Positions 14,456-24,091 are shown, counted from the stretch's first letter. The stretch is DNA of 38,958 bases from Bacteroidota bacterium (GCA_009773455.1 WSXU01000033.1:1-38958); one strand, 5' to 3'. Notes: generated from the letters alone by a model not told the origin. Numbers and translations: made by a program.

Positions 14456-15754
14456 ATGCCCAAAACATTCACATTAAAAAAGGGACTTGACATCAGGCTT
14501 AAAGGTGAAGCTGAGAAGACCCTACGGGAAGTAACGGCACTGCACTATGCTGTTAAACCTACCGATCTTATCGGAGTTTTTCCGCGTTTGCTTGTCAAGG
14601 AAGGTGATACCGTACTGGCAGGCACCCCGGTCTTTGTTGATAAATACCGCGATAATATATGCTTTCCTTCCCCGGTCAGCGGGACTGTTGCTGAAATCAG
14701 GCGGGGTGATAAAAGGCTGCTGCTTGAAGTAAGGATTGAACCGGATGGCAAAAACGGGCAAATCGATTTTGGGGCAGCAGACCCTTCGAAGCTACTCATC
14801 AGGCAAAGGCCGTACGGTATCATTGCCAACCCGGAGCAATCGCCCAAAGCCATTCATGTTTCGGCTTTTGACACTGCTCCCCTGGCACCCGACTATGATT
14901 TTATTGTAAAAGGACAGGGTGAATTTTTTCAGGTAGGACTTGATGCACTTTCTAAACTCACTTCCGGTAAACTACATCTTAATATAAGTCACAAAACCAC
15001 TGCTGTTGAATTCCTTAACAGCCGCAATGTCGAAATCAATACATTCAAAGGCCCTCATCCAGCCGGTAATGTAGGAGTCCAGATTCATCACCTAGACCCG
15101 GTCAACAAAGGCGATATCGTCTGGTTTGCCGGTGTTCAGGATGTAATCACCATCGGGCGACTTTTCAGGGAGGGTATTTACAACCCCGATATTATTCTGG
15201 CGCTGGCCGGTTCTGAGGTATTGAAAACAGGATATTTTAAAACCCGCCGCGGTGCCTGCATCTACAAAATGGTTGAGGGTAATGTTAAAGATGGAAATGT
15301 ACGTTACATCTCCGGAAATGTACTCACCGGAACGCAGATCAGGCACGACAGTTTTGCCGGCTATTATGATTCAATGGTTACTGTTATACCTGAAGGCAAC
15401 TACCATGAATTCCTCGGTTGGGCGCTCCCGGGTTTAAACAAACTCAGTTTTTCGAGATCCTTTTTCTCATGGATGATGCCCGGAAAAAAGTTTACCGTCG
15501 ACACCAACCTCCACGGCGGAGAAAGGGCTTTTGTTATGACAGGTCAGTTTGAGAAAGTACTGCCCATGAATATTTATCCCATGCAGCTGATCAAAGCTGC
15601 CATCGCCGAAGACATCGAACGGATGGAGAATCTTGGCATTTATGAAGTGGAGCCTGAAGACCTCGCCTTATGCGAATTCATCGATACATCAAAAACGGAA
15701 ATCCAGACCATCATCAGAAATGGATTGGAACTGGTGAGGAAAGAGATGAGTTAA
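14456..15754 (+). CDS. nqrA: Na+-translocating NADH:quinone reductase subunit A
   Basis: 432 residues, close to the family length. It begins FTLKKGLDIRLKGEAEKT and contains the biotinyl-lipoyl-like segment KEGDTVLAGTPVF..FPSPVSGTVAEI typical of NqrA and RnfC, plus GPHPAGNVGVQIHHLDPVN and the C-terminal half ending in FIDTSKTEIQTIIR.GLELV. NqrA is the peripheral cytoplasmic subunit that lies on NqrB. It is the first gene of a six-gene operon whose order (A-F) matches the canonical one. A 119-base gap with a hairpin separates it from nqrB. Confidence 0.96.
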   Translation: MPKTFTLKKGLDIRLKGEAEKTLREVTALHYAVKPTDLIGVFPRLLVKEGDTVLAGTPVFVDKYRDNICFPSPVSGTVAEIRRGDKRLLLEVRIEPDGKNGQIDFGAADPSKLLIRQRPYGIIANPEQSPKAIHVSAFDTAPLAPDYDFIVKGQGEFFQVGLDALSKLTSGKLHLNISHKTTAVEFLNSRNVEINTFKGPHPAGNVGVQIHHLDPVNKGDIVWFAGVQDVITIGRLFREGIYNPDIILALAGSEVLKTGYFKTRRGACIYKMVEGNVKDGNVRYISGNVLTGTQIRHDSFAGYYDSMVTVIPEGNYHEFLGWALPGLNKLSFSRSFFSWMMPGKKFTVDTNLHGGERAFVMTGQFEKVLPMNIYPMQLIKAAIAEDIERMENLGIYEVEPEDLALCEFIDTSKTEIQTIIRNGLELVRKEMS

Positions 15755-15764
15755 TTTTGAAAAC

Positions 15765-15799
15765 TGAATTACGGGTTACTGTTCGTCAGTCGTAATTCA
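15765..15799 (+). promoter_or_regulatory. Bulged RNA hairpin between nqrA and nqrB
   Basis: TGAATTACG (15765-15773) pairs perfectly with CGTAATTCA (15791-15799). Inside, ACTG (15778-15781) pairs with CAGT (15787-15790) around the loop TTCGT, leaving a 4-base bulge on one side. No T-tract follows, so it is more likely an RNA-processing or stability element than a terminator. Confidence 0.45.
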
Positions 15800-15873
15800 T
15801 CTTTCCGGATTTCACCTGACCCATCAGGATTGAACACAAAAGCATATCTTAAAACGAAATTAACCACTACTGA

Positions 15874-17040
15874 ATGAAAGCCCTCAGAAATTATCTTGAC
15901 AGGATAAAACCTCAGTTTGAGAAAGGAGGCAGATTTGAAAAACTGCAATCAACGTTTGATGCGTTTGAAACATTTCTGTTTGTCCCTGATAAAACCACCC
16001 GTTCCGGAAGCCACATCCGGGATGCCATTGACCTGAAACGAACCATGTCGATGGTGATTATTGCGATGGTACCTGCCCTGTTGTTTGGCATATGGAACAC
16101 CGGGTATCAGCACTACCTTTCGCTTGGACAGCAGCCCGGTTTCGGGCCTATTGTAGGCTATGGATTGATGAAAGTCATACCCATTATCATCGTATCCTAT
16201 GTAGCCGGACTGGGGGTTGAATTTATCTTTGCGCAATACCGCGGGCATGAAGTAAATGAGGGATACCTTGTTTCAGGAATGCTGATTCCGCTGGTGATGC
16301 CGGTTGATATTCCACTCTGGATGGTGGCTGTGGCGAGCATTTTTGCCGTAACCATTGGCAAAGAGACCTTCGGGGGAACAGGAATGAATGTATTCAATCC
16401 TGCGCTGCTGGCGCGGGCATTCATATTCTTCGCCTATCCCGCCAAAATAACAGGAGATACCATCTGGACCGGTGGGCTGACCAAAGGCGAAGGCGTTGTT
16501 GATGGTTTCTCGGGTGCTACGCCACTTGGCAATGCAGCCGCGGGTGCAATGGATAAAATCCCTTCGATGTACGATCTTTTTTTCGGATTTATTCCGGGTT
16601 CTATTGGCGAAACTTCCAAAATTGCGATCATTCTCGGTGCAATTATTCTTATTGTAACCGGAATCGGAAGCTGGCGGATCATTGTTTCTGGCATTCTCGG
16701 TGGTATAACCATGACCCTTATATTTAATGCATTTGCTGTCAACGATTACATGACACTCAGTCCGCTGACACAGATCATGATGGGTAGTTTCCTTTTCGGG
16801 ATGGTATTCATGGCCACTGACCCGGTGACTGCATCCCAGACCAACAGAGGGAAATGGATCTACGGTTTCCTGGCCGGATTCTTCGCAATCATGATCAGGG
16901 TATTCAATCCGGCATATCCTGAAGGTACGATGCTTGCCATTTTACTTATGAATGCCTTCGCACCACTCATCGACTATTATGTTGTTGAAGCCAACATCAG
17001 TAAACGTTTGAAAAGAGCAGTTACTGCTGTTAAATCTTAA
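15874..17040 (+). CDS. nqrB: Na+-NQR subunit B (membrane, covalent FMN)
   Basis: 388 residues with many hydrophobic helices. The flavinylation motif GFSGATPLG places the FMN-bearing threonine at T216, equivalent to T236 of Vibrio NqrB. KETFGGTGMNVFNPALLARA and FMATDPVTASQTN are family signatures. NqrB is the large membrane subunit that carries covalent FMN and takes part in sodium translocation. The ATG start at 15874 is the only sensible one. It is followed after 14 bases by nqrC. Confidence 0.97.
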   Translation: MKALRNYLDRIKPQFEKGGRFEKLQSTFDAFETFLFVPDKTTRSGSHIRDAIDLKRTMSMVIIAMVPALLFGIWNTGYQHYLSLGQQPGFGPIVGYGLMKVIPIIIVSYVAGLGVEFIFAQYRGHEVNEGYLVSGMLIPLVMPVDIPLWMVAVASIFAVTIGKETFGGTGMNVFNPALLARAFIFFAYPAKITGDTIWTGGLTKGEGVVDGFSGATPLGNAAAGAMDKIPSMYDLFFGFIPGSIGETSKIAIILGAIILIVTGIGSWRIIVSGILGGITMTLIFNAFAVNDYMTLSPLTQIMMGSFLFGMVFMATDPVTASQTNRGKWIYGFLAGFFAIMIRVFNPAYPEGTMLAILLMNAFAPLIDYYVVEANISKRLKRAVTAVKS

Positions 17041-17054
17041 TTTTCGCTGCCGAT

Positions 17055-17774
17055 ATGGAACATAGTAACAAATATATCTTCATCTACTCCATTGTTATGG
17101 TGGTAGTGATTGCTGTTTCGCTCACCGTGGTGGCCGTACAGCTCAAACCTGCGCAGGAGGACAATATACGCATTGAAAAGATGCAGAACATCCTGGCATC
17201 GGTCAATGTACCTACTGCTGAAGTACCTAAAAAACAGGTCATTGATGTGTATCATAAATACATTACCAATGTGGTTGGTGTCAACCTGAACGGTGATGTC
17301 GTTGAAAAAGATGCCGAAAAACTCTTTGCCATAGAACTTGCCAATGAGTTCAAAAAACCTGCGGCACAACAGGTATTGCCGGTATATACGGCTACCCTGG
17401 ATAATGGCGATACCGCCTTTATCATGCCACTCCGCGGCAAGGGACTCTGGGGACCAGTATGGGGTTATATTTCATTCAGGACCGACTACAATACCGTTGT
17501 CGGAACCATGTTTGACCATAAAGGTGAAACTCCCGGTCTGGGTGCTGAAATTAACCAGCCCTTCTTTATGGATCCATTTAAAGGAAAGACGATTTTTGAT
17601 CAGGATGGTAAATTCACCTCCATTCAAATAATGAAAGGTGGTGCCCCGGATGACAATCCACATGGTGTTGATGCCATTTCAGGAGGGACCATTACAAGCA
17701 AAGGGGTTGAGAAAATGATCTTCGACAACCTGTCAAATTACCAGGCTTACATCAATAAACAGAAGAAACAATGA
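17055..17774 (+). CDS. nqrC: Na+-NQR subunit C (covalent FMN)
   Basis: 239 residues with one N-terminal membrane helix (about 8-30) and a periplasmic FMN-binding domain. [10 protein letters not shown] (about 158-167) and [16 protein letters not shown] are typical. The acceptor for phosphoester-bound FMN is T212 in SGGT; Gly replaces the Ala of the usual SGAT, which the ApbE motif tolerates. NqrC passes electrons across the membrane to NqrB. Its stop overlaps the nqrD start by 4 bases (ATGA), indicating translational coupling. Confidence 0.96.
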   Translation: MEHSNKYIFIYSIVMVVVIAVSLTVVAVQLKPAQEDNIRIEKMQNILASVNVPTAEVPKKQVIDVYHKYITNVVGVNLNGDVVEKDAEKLFAIELANEFKKPAAQQVLPVYTATLDNGDTAFIMPLRGKGLWGPVWGYISFRTDYNTVVGTMFDHKGETPGLGAEINQPFFMDPFKGKTIFDQDGKFTSIQIMKGGAPDDNPHGVDAISGGTITSKGVEKMIFDNLSNYQAYINKQKKQ

Positions 17775-18430
17775 GCGAAAATAAAAAGACCAAAGAAAGA
17801 GAACCGATGTTCTCTGCCAAGGTGCTGAGGCTCCTTAAAAACCCTTTTAATCTGGAGAATCCGATTACTGTTCAGGTACTCGGTATTTGTTCAGCACTCG
17901 CTGTAACTGTTCAGATGAAGCCGGCCATTGTTATGGCCTTGTCGGTTACGATCGTGACAGCTTTTTCTAATCTGATTATTTCTGCCCTGCGCGATACCAT
18001 TCCTTCGCGTATCAGGATCATCGTACAACTTGTTGTGGTAGCAGCCCTGGTAATCATCGTTGACCAGATTCTGAAAGCCTATGTGTATGATGTCAGCAAG
18101 AAGCTATCAGTTTTTGTCGGACTGATCATCACCAACTGTATACTCATGGGCCGGCTTGAAGCCTATGCCATGGCCAATAAGCCCTGGCCTTCGTTTGTTG
18201 ATGGTATCGGCAACGGACTCGGTTATGGTCTGATCCTGGTAATCGTAGCCTTCTTCAGGGAACTTCTCGGATCGGGAAAAATCTATGGCATGCGGGTTAT
18301 CCCTCAGGCTTTGTACGACAGTGGTTATATGGACAATGGTCTGATGATCCTTCCTCCTATGGCCCTGATTACCATTGGTGTGATCATATGGGTGCAGCGA
18401 AGCAAAACACCTGAATTACAGGAGAAATAG
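17771..18430 (+). CDS. nqrD: Na+-NQR subunit D
   Basis: 219 residues, a six-helix membrane subunit paired with NqrE. The N-terminal extension of about 30 charged residues precedes [18 protein letters not shown]40 and C123 ([16 protein letters not shown]) are the cysteines that, together with two in NqrE, hold the intramembrane iron centre. [13 protein letters not shown] is a family signature. It starts inside the last codons of nqrC. Confidence 0.96.
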   Translation: MSENKKTKEREPMFSAKVLRLLKNPFNLENPITVQVLGICSALAVTVQMKPAIVMALSVTIVTAFSNLIISALRDTIPSRIRIIVQLVVVAALVIIVDQILKAYVYDVSKKLSVFVGLIITNCILMGRLEAYAMANKPWPSFVDGIGNGLGYGLILVIVAFFRELLGSGKIYGMRVIPQALYDSGYMDNGLMILPPMALITIGVIIWVQRSKTPELQEK

Positions 18431-18472
18431 CTGGCATTCACCGAAAATAACTTATTCTGAAAATACCGAACC

Positions 18473-19090
18473 ATGGAAAACCTTTTTAACCTGTTTGTCA
18501 GAAGCATCTTCATCGACAATATGATCTTTGCCTATTTTCTGGGGATGTGTTCTTACCTGGCAGTTTCAAAAACAGTAAAGACCTCGGTAGGACTGGGCAT
18601 AGCTGTAACCTTTGTACTCCTGGTCACAGCCCCTGTTAACTGGCTTGTCGACACTTATCTGCTGAAGCCGGGTGCACTGGCCTGGCTTAGTGCTGATCTT
18701 GCAGACCTTGACCTGAGTTACCTGAGCTTTATGATATTCATCGCTGTAATTGCAGCCATTGTTCAATTGGTTGAGATGGTGGTTGAGAAGTTTTCTCCTT
18801 CACTATACAACGCGCTGGGAATCTTCCTGCCTCTTATTGCTGTGAACTGTGCTATATTGGGTGTTGCCCTATTTGTTCAGGAACGCGAATATACTTCCAT
18901 TGCCGAAGTAACCGTTTATGCAGGAGGTTCAGGTATAGGCTGGTTCCTTGCCATTGCATCACTGGCTGCCATCCGCGAAAAAATTACCTATTCTCATATT
19001 CCCAAACCCCTTCGTGGTCTTGGCATCTCCTTTATCATTACCGGACTGATGGCCATTGCTTTCATGAGTTTTATGGGAATTAAAATCTAA
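18473..19090 (+). CDS. nqrE: Na+-NQR subunit E
   Basis: 205 residues of hydrophobic helices. [15 protein letters not shown] (C26) and VNCAILG (C126) provide the iron ligands of the NqrD/NqrE pair, at almost the same positions as in Vibrio. The ending [20 protein letters not shown]-type segment and [12 protein letters not shown] fit NqrE. It is encoded 42 bases after nqrD and 16 bases before nqrF. Confidence 0.96.
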   Translation: MENLFNLFVRSIFIDNMIFAYFLGMCSYLAVSKTVKTSVGLGIAVTFVLLVTAPVNWLVDTYLLKPGALAWLSADLADLDLSYLSFMIFIAVIAAIVQLVEMVVEKFSPSLYNALGIFLPLIAVNCAILGVALFVQEREYTSIAEVTVYAGGSGIGWFLAIASLAAIREKITYSHIPKPLRGLGISFIITGLMAIAFMSFMGIKI

Positions 19091-19106
19091 TGAATAACCT
19101 TTGATT

Positions 19107-20378
19107 ATGATAACATCAACTGTATTATTTCTTGGTGCACTGACCGGACCACTGCTTGTTGGTACCCTGATATTTCTCCTGGTAACCATTGCACTTATCG
19201 TTATGCTTCTGGTAGCCAAGGCCAAGCTGGCCCCTTCGGGCCCGGTAACCATCAGTATCAATGGTGAGAAAGAACTCAATGTCAATGGCGGTTCTTCGCT
19301 TCTTTCGACACTCTCGAACGAAAAGCTCTTTCTCCCCTCAGCCTGTGGTGGCGGGGGAACCTGTGGCATGTGCAAATGTCAGGTGATAGAGGGTGGCGGA
19401 TCTATTCTTCCTACCGAAACAGGCTTTTTCACCCGTAAACAGCAGATGGATCACTGGAGGCTCGGCTGCCAGGTTAAGGTGCGCGAAAACATGAAGATTG
19501 AGATCCCGAAAGAAGTCTTCGGCATCAAGAAATGGGAATGTGAAGTCATAAGCAACCACAATGTGGCCACCTTCATCAAGGAATTTGTTGTCAAACTTCC
19601 GGAAGGTGAATCGCTTGATTTCCAGTCAGGCGGGTATATCCAGATAGATGTGCCAAAAATAGAAGTCGATTTTAAGAACATAGAAGTCGATGACAAATTC
19701 CGCGAAGACTGGGATAAACTGAAGATCTGGGATCTGAAGATGAAGAACCCGGAACCGATCTACAGGGCTTATTCTATGGCCAATCACCCTGCTGAAGGCA
19801 ACATCGTGATGCTGAACATCAGGATCGCCACTCCACCATGGGACAGGGCTAAAAATCAGTTTATGAATGTAAATCCCGGCATCTGCTCTTCGTACATCTT
19901 CACCCGTAAACCCGGTGACAAGGTGATGGTTTCGGGACCCTATGGCGAGTTCCACATCAAGCACACCAACAAGGAGATGATTTATATCGGAGGTGGTGCC
20001 GGTATGGCCCCGCTGCGTTCACACATTTTCCATCTGTTTAATACTGAAAAAACAAACAGGAAAGTATCCTACTGGTACGGTGCGCGTTCGCTGCGCGAGG
20101 TTTTTTATGACGATGAATTCCGCACCATTGAAAAGAACTTCCCGAATTTCAAATTTAACCTGGCACTCTCGGAACCCATGCCGGAAGATAACTGGAAAGG
20201 GGCTACCGGATTCATCCACCAGGTGGTGCTGGATAACTACCTTAGCAAACACCCTGAACCGGAGGAAATTGAATTTTACCTCTGCGGGCCGCCCATGATG
20301 AATTCAGCCGTATTTAAAATGCTTGACAACCTTGGCGTTCCTAAAGAGAACATCGCATTCGATGACTTTGGCGGATAA
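19107..20378 (+). CDS. nqrF: Na+-NQR subunit F (NADH dehydrogenase, FAD, 2Fe-2S)
   Basis: 423 residues from the ATG at 19107; a TTG at 19101 is in frame but less likely. A membrane helix at about 7-37 is followed by a ferredoxin domain with cluster ligands C80, C86, C89 and C121 ([17 protein letters not shown]), an exact +10 offset from Vibrio. The FAD motif is [10 protein letters not shown], the NADH motifs are [11 protein letters not shown] and CGPPMMN, and the protein ends with the conserved DDFGG. This is the electron entry subunit. A hairpin terminator follows 22 bases after the stop. Confidence 0.97.
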   Translation: MITSTVLFLGALTGPLLVGTLIFLLVTIALIVMLLVAKAKLAPSGPVTISINGEKELNVNGGSSLLSTLSNEKLFLPSACGGGGTCGMCKCQVIEGGGSILPTETGFFTRKQQMDHWRLGCQVKVRENMKIEIPKEVFGIKKWECEVISNHNVATFIKEFVVKLPEGESLDFQSGGYIQIDVPKIEVDFKNIEVDDKFREDWDKLKIWDLKMKNPEPIYRAYSMANHPAEGNIVMLNIRIATPPWDRAKNQFMNVNPGICSSYIFTRKPGDKVMVSGPYGEFHIKHTNKEMIYIGGGAGMAPLRSHIFHLFNTEKTNRKVSYWYGARSLREVFYDDEFRTIEKNFPNFKFNLALSEPMPEDNWKGATGFIHQVVLDNYLSKHPEPEEIEFYLCGPPMMNSAVFKMLDNLGVPKENIAFDDFGG

Positions 20379-20399
20379 TATCCCAAAAACTGATGAAGT

Positions 20400-20432
20400 G
20401 AAATCGCCCGTAATGCGGGCGATTTCCGTTTT
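20400..20432 (+). terminator. Rho-independent terminator of the nqr operon
   Basis: A perfect 11-bp stem (GAAATCGCCCG / CGGGCGATTTC) with loop TAATG is followed by a short T-tract (20429-20432). It lies 22 bases after nqrF and before the apbE promoter, so apbE is probably a separate unit. Confidence 0.85.
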
Positions 20433-20452
20433 CAGAGGGATGGAATAATCAG

Positions 20453-20460
20453 TACTTTTG
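20453..20460 (+). promoter_or_regulatory. Candidate -7 box (TACTTTTG) for apbE
   Basis: Fits TAnnTTTG, with TTTC at 20430-20433 at a 19-base spacing as an imperfect -33. It lies 25 bases before the apbE start, giving a short leader, and is identical to the nqr operon box. Confidence 0.5.
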
Positions 20461-20485
20461 CTGACAACCAACGATTCTGTTAGAA

Positions 20486-21508
20486 ATGAAAAATCACACA
20501 ATCCTGCTCAGTTTACTGGTCCTTATCCTGGCTTCATGCAGCGGCAATAAGAACCTGATTGAAGTCAAATTTGAAGGTGAAGCCCAGGGCACATATTATG
20601 CTGTGACTTACTACGACAGCAAAGGCATCAGTTATCAGCAGGCCATCGACAGCTTTTTCAGGGCGTTTGATCAATCGGCTTCCATTTATCAGAAGGAATC
20701 GATTATAACAAGACTCAACAACAATGATTCAACGGCCAAAGCTGATGAGATATTTACCTATGTCTTTAACAAATCAATGGAGGTATCTGAAAAAACAGAT
20801 GGCGCTTTCGATATCACAGTGTTGCCCCTGGTTAATGCCTGGGGATTCGGATTCACTGACCCAATGAAGCTCGATTCCGCTCAGGTCGACAGCTTGCTGC
20901 CTTTGGTTAATTACAGGAATGTCAGACTGGTGAATGGCAGGCTGGTGAAGTCAAATCCGGCCATCATGGTCGATTTTAATGCCATTGCCCAGGGGTACTC
21001 AGCAGATCTGATCGGGAAGATACTTGAATCGCACGGAATTGAAAATTACCTGATTGATGTGGGTGGAGAGGTTTTGGCCAGAGGGACCAAACCGGAAAAT
21101 AAAATGTGGAAAGTTGGTATAGAGAAGCCGGCTGAGAATGCTGACGATGAAAGAATACTGAATGCAGTGGTCAGCCTGCGCGACAAGGCCCTGGCAACTT
21201 CAGGCAGTTACAGGAAGTACTTCGTTAAAGATGGTATCAGGTATTCGCATACCATTGATCCAAAAACCGGCTTCCCGGTAAACCACACCGTTTTAAGCGT
21301 ATCAGTTCTGGCCGGAGACTGTATCTCGGCTGATGCCTACGCCACCTCATTTATGGTGATGGGACTGGACAAAACAAAGAAATTTCTCGCGTTGCACCCT
21401 GAACTCAACGCCTATATCATTTATTCGGACGCCACAGGAAAACTGTCAACCTGGTCAAGTGATGGTTTAAGCCAGCTGATTGAAGCTGCACCTTCGGAAG
21501 TGAAATAG
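20486..21508 (+). CDS. apbE: FAD:protein FMN transferase (flavin transferase for NqrB/NqrC)
   Basis: 340 residues with a lipoprotein signal (LLSLLVLILASC, lipid-anchored C18). ApbE marks: EGEAQGTYYAVTY, DGAFDITVLPLVNAWGFG, VDFNAIAQGYSADLIG, LIDVGGEVLARG, ATSGSYRKYF, HTIDPKTGFPV, and DCISADAYATSFMVMG with the metal-binding Asp residues. ApbE transfers FMN from FAD to a threonine in an SGAT-type motif; NqrB T216 and NqrC T212 encoded just upstream are the obvious substrates. Periplasmic attachment fits the orientation of those threonines. The gene is convergent with nqrM, with stop codons one base apart. Confidence 0.96.
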   Translation: MKNHTILLSLLVLILASCSGNKNLIEVKFEGEAQGTYYAVTYYDSKGISYQQAIDSFFRAFDQSASIYQKESIITRLNNNDSTAKADEIFTYVFNKSMEVSEKTDGAFDITVLPLVNAWGFGFTDPMKLDSAQVDSLLPLVNYRNVRLVNGRLVKSNPAIMVDFNAIAQGYSADLIGKILESHGIENYLIDVGGEVLARGTKPENKMWKVGIEKPAENADDERILNAVVSLRDKALATSGSYRKYFVKDGIRYSHTIDPKTGFPVNHTVLSVSVLAGDCISADAYATSFMVMGLDKTKKFLALHPELNAYIIYSDATGKLSTWSSDGLSQLIEAAPSEVK

Positions 21509-21509
21509 T

Positions 21510-21710
21510 TTATTCGGATTTATTCCGGCAGGTTCCGGCTTCCTCATTAGCACCACCGCAACTACAACCGATTTTTGATCCGGTGGTGGGGTCGATGCTG
21601 CCGCATGATTTCCTGAATTCACTTCCTTTTTTAAAGAACATTTTAACAGCGATTCCTGCCACAGAGAGGCCGATCAGAAAAATTGCAATAAGTATAACCT
21701 TTATTATCAT
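21510..21710 (-). CDS. nqrM: NqrM-like Na+-NQR maturation protein
   Basis: A 66-residue protein with one N-terminal membrane helix (about 3-24) followed by AVKMFFKKGSEFRKSCGSID and a cysteine-rich tail. Cysteines are C36, C49, C51 and C61. This is the layout of NqrM (DUF539): helix, a K-rich stretch, an SCG motif, then CxC and one more Cys. In Vibrio, NqrM is needed to insert iron into the NqrD/NqrE pair. Its position, tail-to-tail with apbE and next to nqrA-F, strongly supports the call. It is easily missed because of its size. The exact cysteine spacing differs from the proteobacterial type, so the call rests partly on context. Confidence 0.82.
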   Translation of the reverse strand: MIIKVILIAIFLIGLSVAGIAVKMFFKKGSEFRKSCGSIDPTTGSKIGCSCGGANEEAGTCRNKSE

Positions 21711-21824
21711 TTCAGTTGTTTTGAAGTCAGTTTTTGTAATTGTGGTCCATTACCGCAGACAACCAGTAATAAACACGAATATTTCAGGAAAGTTGCTGCA
21801 TTGCCAGTAAATTCATAAAAGTCA

Positions 21825-22595
21825 TCAATCCGGGCATTGCTTTCTGATCTCATAACAGATGATTGCCGCTGCAATAGAAGCATTCAGCGATTCAGCACGA
21901 CCTGAGGGGCCTGAAAAAGATGCAGGTATGGTAATTTTTGTCGTGATGTAGGGTTTAATCTGTTCCGAGATACCATGTGATTCGTTCCCGATTACCACAA
22001 CTCCATTCTTACCAAACCGGGTATCCATGAGCGATTCTCCTTCAAGAAGGGTTCCGTAAACAGGTATTTTCCCGGAGATGGTTTTCAGATAAGCGGCAAT
22101 ATCAGAATAATGAACCGGCACCCTGAATACCGATCCCATACTTGCCTGAACAACTTTCGGGTTCCATACGTCAACGCTGCCATGGGCAGCGATGATCCTG
22201 TTAAACCCAAACCAGTCAGCCGTGCGGATGATCGTACCAAGGTTCCCCGGGTCACGGAGTTGATCGAGCAGCAACACCCATTCACCGGAAATATCAGGCA
22301 AAGGAGCTATAACAGGAAGTTTCGCCAGGGCCAGCACCTGGTTGGGGGTAGTCAGCGAACTGATTTTTTCAAGTTCAGCCTGAGAAATTTCATTGATCTC
22401 AACCAGATAACGGTCCTGAGGGATATGGCCGGCGCGGATCCATTCGATGGTAGCAAATATCCGGGTCACAGGAAAGCTGCTACGCAGCAGTTCATCAACA
22501 AGTTTAACTCCTTCGGCAACGAACAGACCTTCTTCGTGCCTGAACTTCTGAAGGCGAAGCGAGTTGATTAACTTAAGCTGGTTTCTCGAAAGCAT
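21825..22595 (-). CDS. TrmH-family (SpoU) RNA 2'-O-methyltransferase
   Basis: 256 residues. The N-terminal substrate-binding part (SRNQLKLINSLRLQKFRHEE, FVAEGVKLV) is followed by the SPOUT knot with its three motifs: RDPGNLGTIIRTADWFG, VVIGNESHGIS, and TIPASFSGPSGRAESLNASI. It should methylate a ribose 2'-OH of rRNA or tRNA with S-adenosylmethionine. The motifs cannot separate RlmB, TsnR and other members. It lies downstream of rplI beyond a terminator. Confidence 0.92.
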   Translation of the reverse strand: MLSRNQLKLINSLRLQKFRHEEGLFVAEGVKLVDELLRSSFPVTRIFATIEWIRAGHIPQDRYLVEINEISQAELEKISSLTTPNQVLALAKLPVIAPLPDISGEWVLLLDQLRDPGNLGTIIRTADWFGFNRIIAAHGSVDVWNPKVVQASMGSVFRVPVHYSDIAAYLKTISGKIPVYGTLLEGESLMDTRFGKNGVVVIGNESHGISEQIKPYITTKITIPASFSGPSGRAESLNASIAAAIICYEIRKQCPD

Positions 22596-22601
22596 ATACA
22601 G

Positions 22602-22630
22602 AATAAAAATCCCGGCATTCAGCCGGGATT
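22602..22630 (-). terminator. Rho-independent terminator after rplI
   Basis: On the minus strand AATCCCGGC and GCCGGGATT form a 9-bp stem with loop TGAAT, followed by a T-rich run. It sits 31 bases after the rplI stop and just before the methyltransferase start, so that gene depends on read-through or an unseen promoter. Confidence 0.85.
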
Positions 22631-22660
22631 AAAAATACTAATAAATCTGTTGAATGATAA

Positions 22661-23110
22661 CTATTCAGCAAAAACTTCGAAGTTCACCATAACACTGACA
22701 CCTTTGTGCAGCATAATCTTGGCTTTGTATTCACCGACTTCTTTGACTGAATCGCCATCGAGATGAATTTTCTTACGATCAACGTCATAGTTAAACTGAT
22801 CTTTCAGTGCTTCGGAAATCTGCAGAGAATTCACAGAACCGAAAATCTTACCGGTTGATGCAACCTTGGCGCCGATTTTAACGGTAACGTTCTCAAGTAA
22901 TTTAACCATAGCTTCAGCTTCGTTACGAACCTTATCTTCTTTAAATGCTTTCTGCTTAAGTGTTTCAGCATTCATTTTCCGGTTCGATTCTGTAGCCATT
23001 ATGGCAATTCCCTGAGGAATAAGGTAGTTACGGGCATAGCCATCGCGTACCTTAACTATATCTGTAGCATAACCCAGACTTGGGATATCTCTTTTAAGAA
23101 TTACATCCAT
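22661..23110 (-). CDS. rplI: 50S ribosomal protein L9
   Basis: 149 residues, the normal length. The N-terminal domain MDVILKRDIPSLGYATDIV and KVRDGYARNYLIPQGIAI is the L9 signature, followed by the long connecting helix and the C-terminal domain. Last gene of the rpsF-rpsR-rplI operon, 12 bases after rpsR. Confidence 0.98.
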   Translation of the reverse strand: MDVILKRDIPSLGYATDIVKVRDGYARNYLIPQGIAIMATESNRKMNAETLKQKAFKEDKVRNEAEAMVKLLENVTVKIGAKVASTGKIFGSVNSLQISEALKDQFNYDVDRKKIHLDGDSVKEVGEYKAKIMLHKGVSVMVNFEVFAE

Positions 23111-23122
23111 TGCTTTTCCTCC

Positions 23123-23395
23123 TTATTTTAACAAGTCAGCCACGTAAGGCATCAGGGCAATATGACGGGCCCTTTTTACCGCCTGCGCAACTTTGCGCTG
23201 GTATTTGGTTGATGTACCGGTGATACGGCGGGGAAGAATCTTACCCTGCTCATTCACAAACTTCATAAGAAAGTCAGCGTCTTTGTAGTCAATATACTTA
23301 ATACCGCTCTTTTTGAAACGGCAGTATTTCTTTTTCTTAACATCGACCGCGATCGGTGTCAAATATTTGATTTCGGAATTGGGTTGATTTGCCAT
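23123..23395 (-). CDS. rpsR: 30S ribosomal protein S18
   Basis: 90 residues. [36 protein letters not shown] and [14 protein letters not shown] are diagnostic. A short N-terminal extension with the [11 protein letters not shown] stretch carries one cysteine. It binds S6 on the 30S platform and lies between rpsF and rplI without an ssb gene in the cluster. Confidence 0.98.
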   Translation of the reverse strand: MANQPNSEIKYLTPIAVDVKKKKYCRFKKSGIKYIDYKDADFLMKFVNEQGKILPRRITGTSTKYQRKVAQAVKRARHIALMPYVADLLK

Positions 23396-23422
23396 TGTAC
23401 AATGAATTAAAAATTAGACCTA

Positions 23423-23788
23423 TCAGGCTTCTGTTACAGGTTCAGCAGCAACTGCAGCAGCCTTGTTAAGGCGTTTCTTTTCGTTGTAAGCAACTGCGTG
23501 CTTATCGAGCGCTACAGTGAGGAAACGGAGAATCCGTTCATCACGTTTAAATGCTACTTCAAAATCATTGATTACAGTTCCCTCACATTTAAACTCGATC
23601 AGGTGATAGAATCCTGAGGTTTTTTTCTGGATGGGATAGGCCAGCTTACGCAGGCCCCAATGATCTTCATGGACTATCTCAGCCCCCTTGTCTTTCAGAA
23701 TTTTCTGAAATTTTCCAACCGCTTCCTTCATCTGATCATCAGACAAAACGGGAGTCATAATGAAAACGGTTTCATAGTTTTTCAACAT
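23423..23788 (-). CDS. rpsF: 30S ribosomal protein S6
   Basis: 121 residues. [40 protein letters not shown] and a C-terminal [13 protein letters not shown] are the S6 fold marks. An Ala/Val/Glu-rich tail follows the fold. First gene of the operon, with a -7 box about 50 bases upstream. Confidence 0.98.
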   Translation of the reverse strand: MLKNYETVFIMTPVLSDDQMKEAVGKFQKILKDKGAEIVHEDHWGLRKLAYPIQKKTSGFYHLIEFKCEGTVINDFEVAFKRDERILRFLTVALDKHAVAYNEKKRLNKAAAVAAEPVTEA

Positions 23789-24091
23789 CTGTTCTAAGGT
23801 TTGATTATTAATTCAATACGAATTTTTAAACGGACTGCAAAGGTATAACTTTATTTGAAATAAAAAAGCCCTCTGGTAAGGATTTTTATTGAGATTTTCG
23901 CATCCGGTCCAGATAGGTCAGATGGCAGCTACACCACTAGTATATAACAGGTTCGGGCATCCGCAAGCATGGTGGCAGGTGTACCGGTTTAAAATATTCT
24001 GCTCTTCCGGTTTGACAGGTAACCACAATCCTGATCCTTTGCAGCGGCAATCATTAACCGGAAACAGGGTTTTAGCCGTGCTGACCGGGAA
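23789..24091. other. 303-bp intergenic region between rpsF and the wecB 3' end
   Basis: Holds the rpsF leader and promoter at its left end. The rest has no convincing gene; a plus-strand reading frame starting at 23889 runs into the antisense of wecB and looks non-coding. No clear wecB terminator is seen. Confidence 0.5.
23838..23845 (-). promoter_or_regulatory. Candidate -7 box (TACCTTTG) for rpsF-rpsR-rplI
   Basis: Fits TAnnTTTG on the minus strand and would give a leader of about 40 bases before rpsF. The -33 region is AT-rich without a clear TTTG. Confidence 0.55.

Noticed and set aside
19101-19106. TTG start for nqrF
   Set aside because: An ATG two codons later gives cluster cysteines at an exact offset to known NqrF and needs no rare start.
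22110-22571. Plus-strand open frame of 153 codons
   Set aside because: Antisense to the TrmH-family methyltransferase, which carries all three SPOUT motifs.
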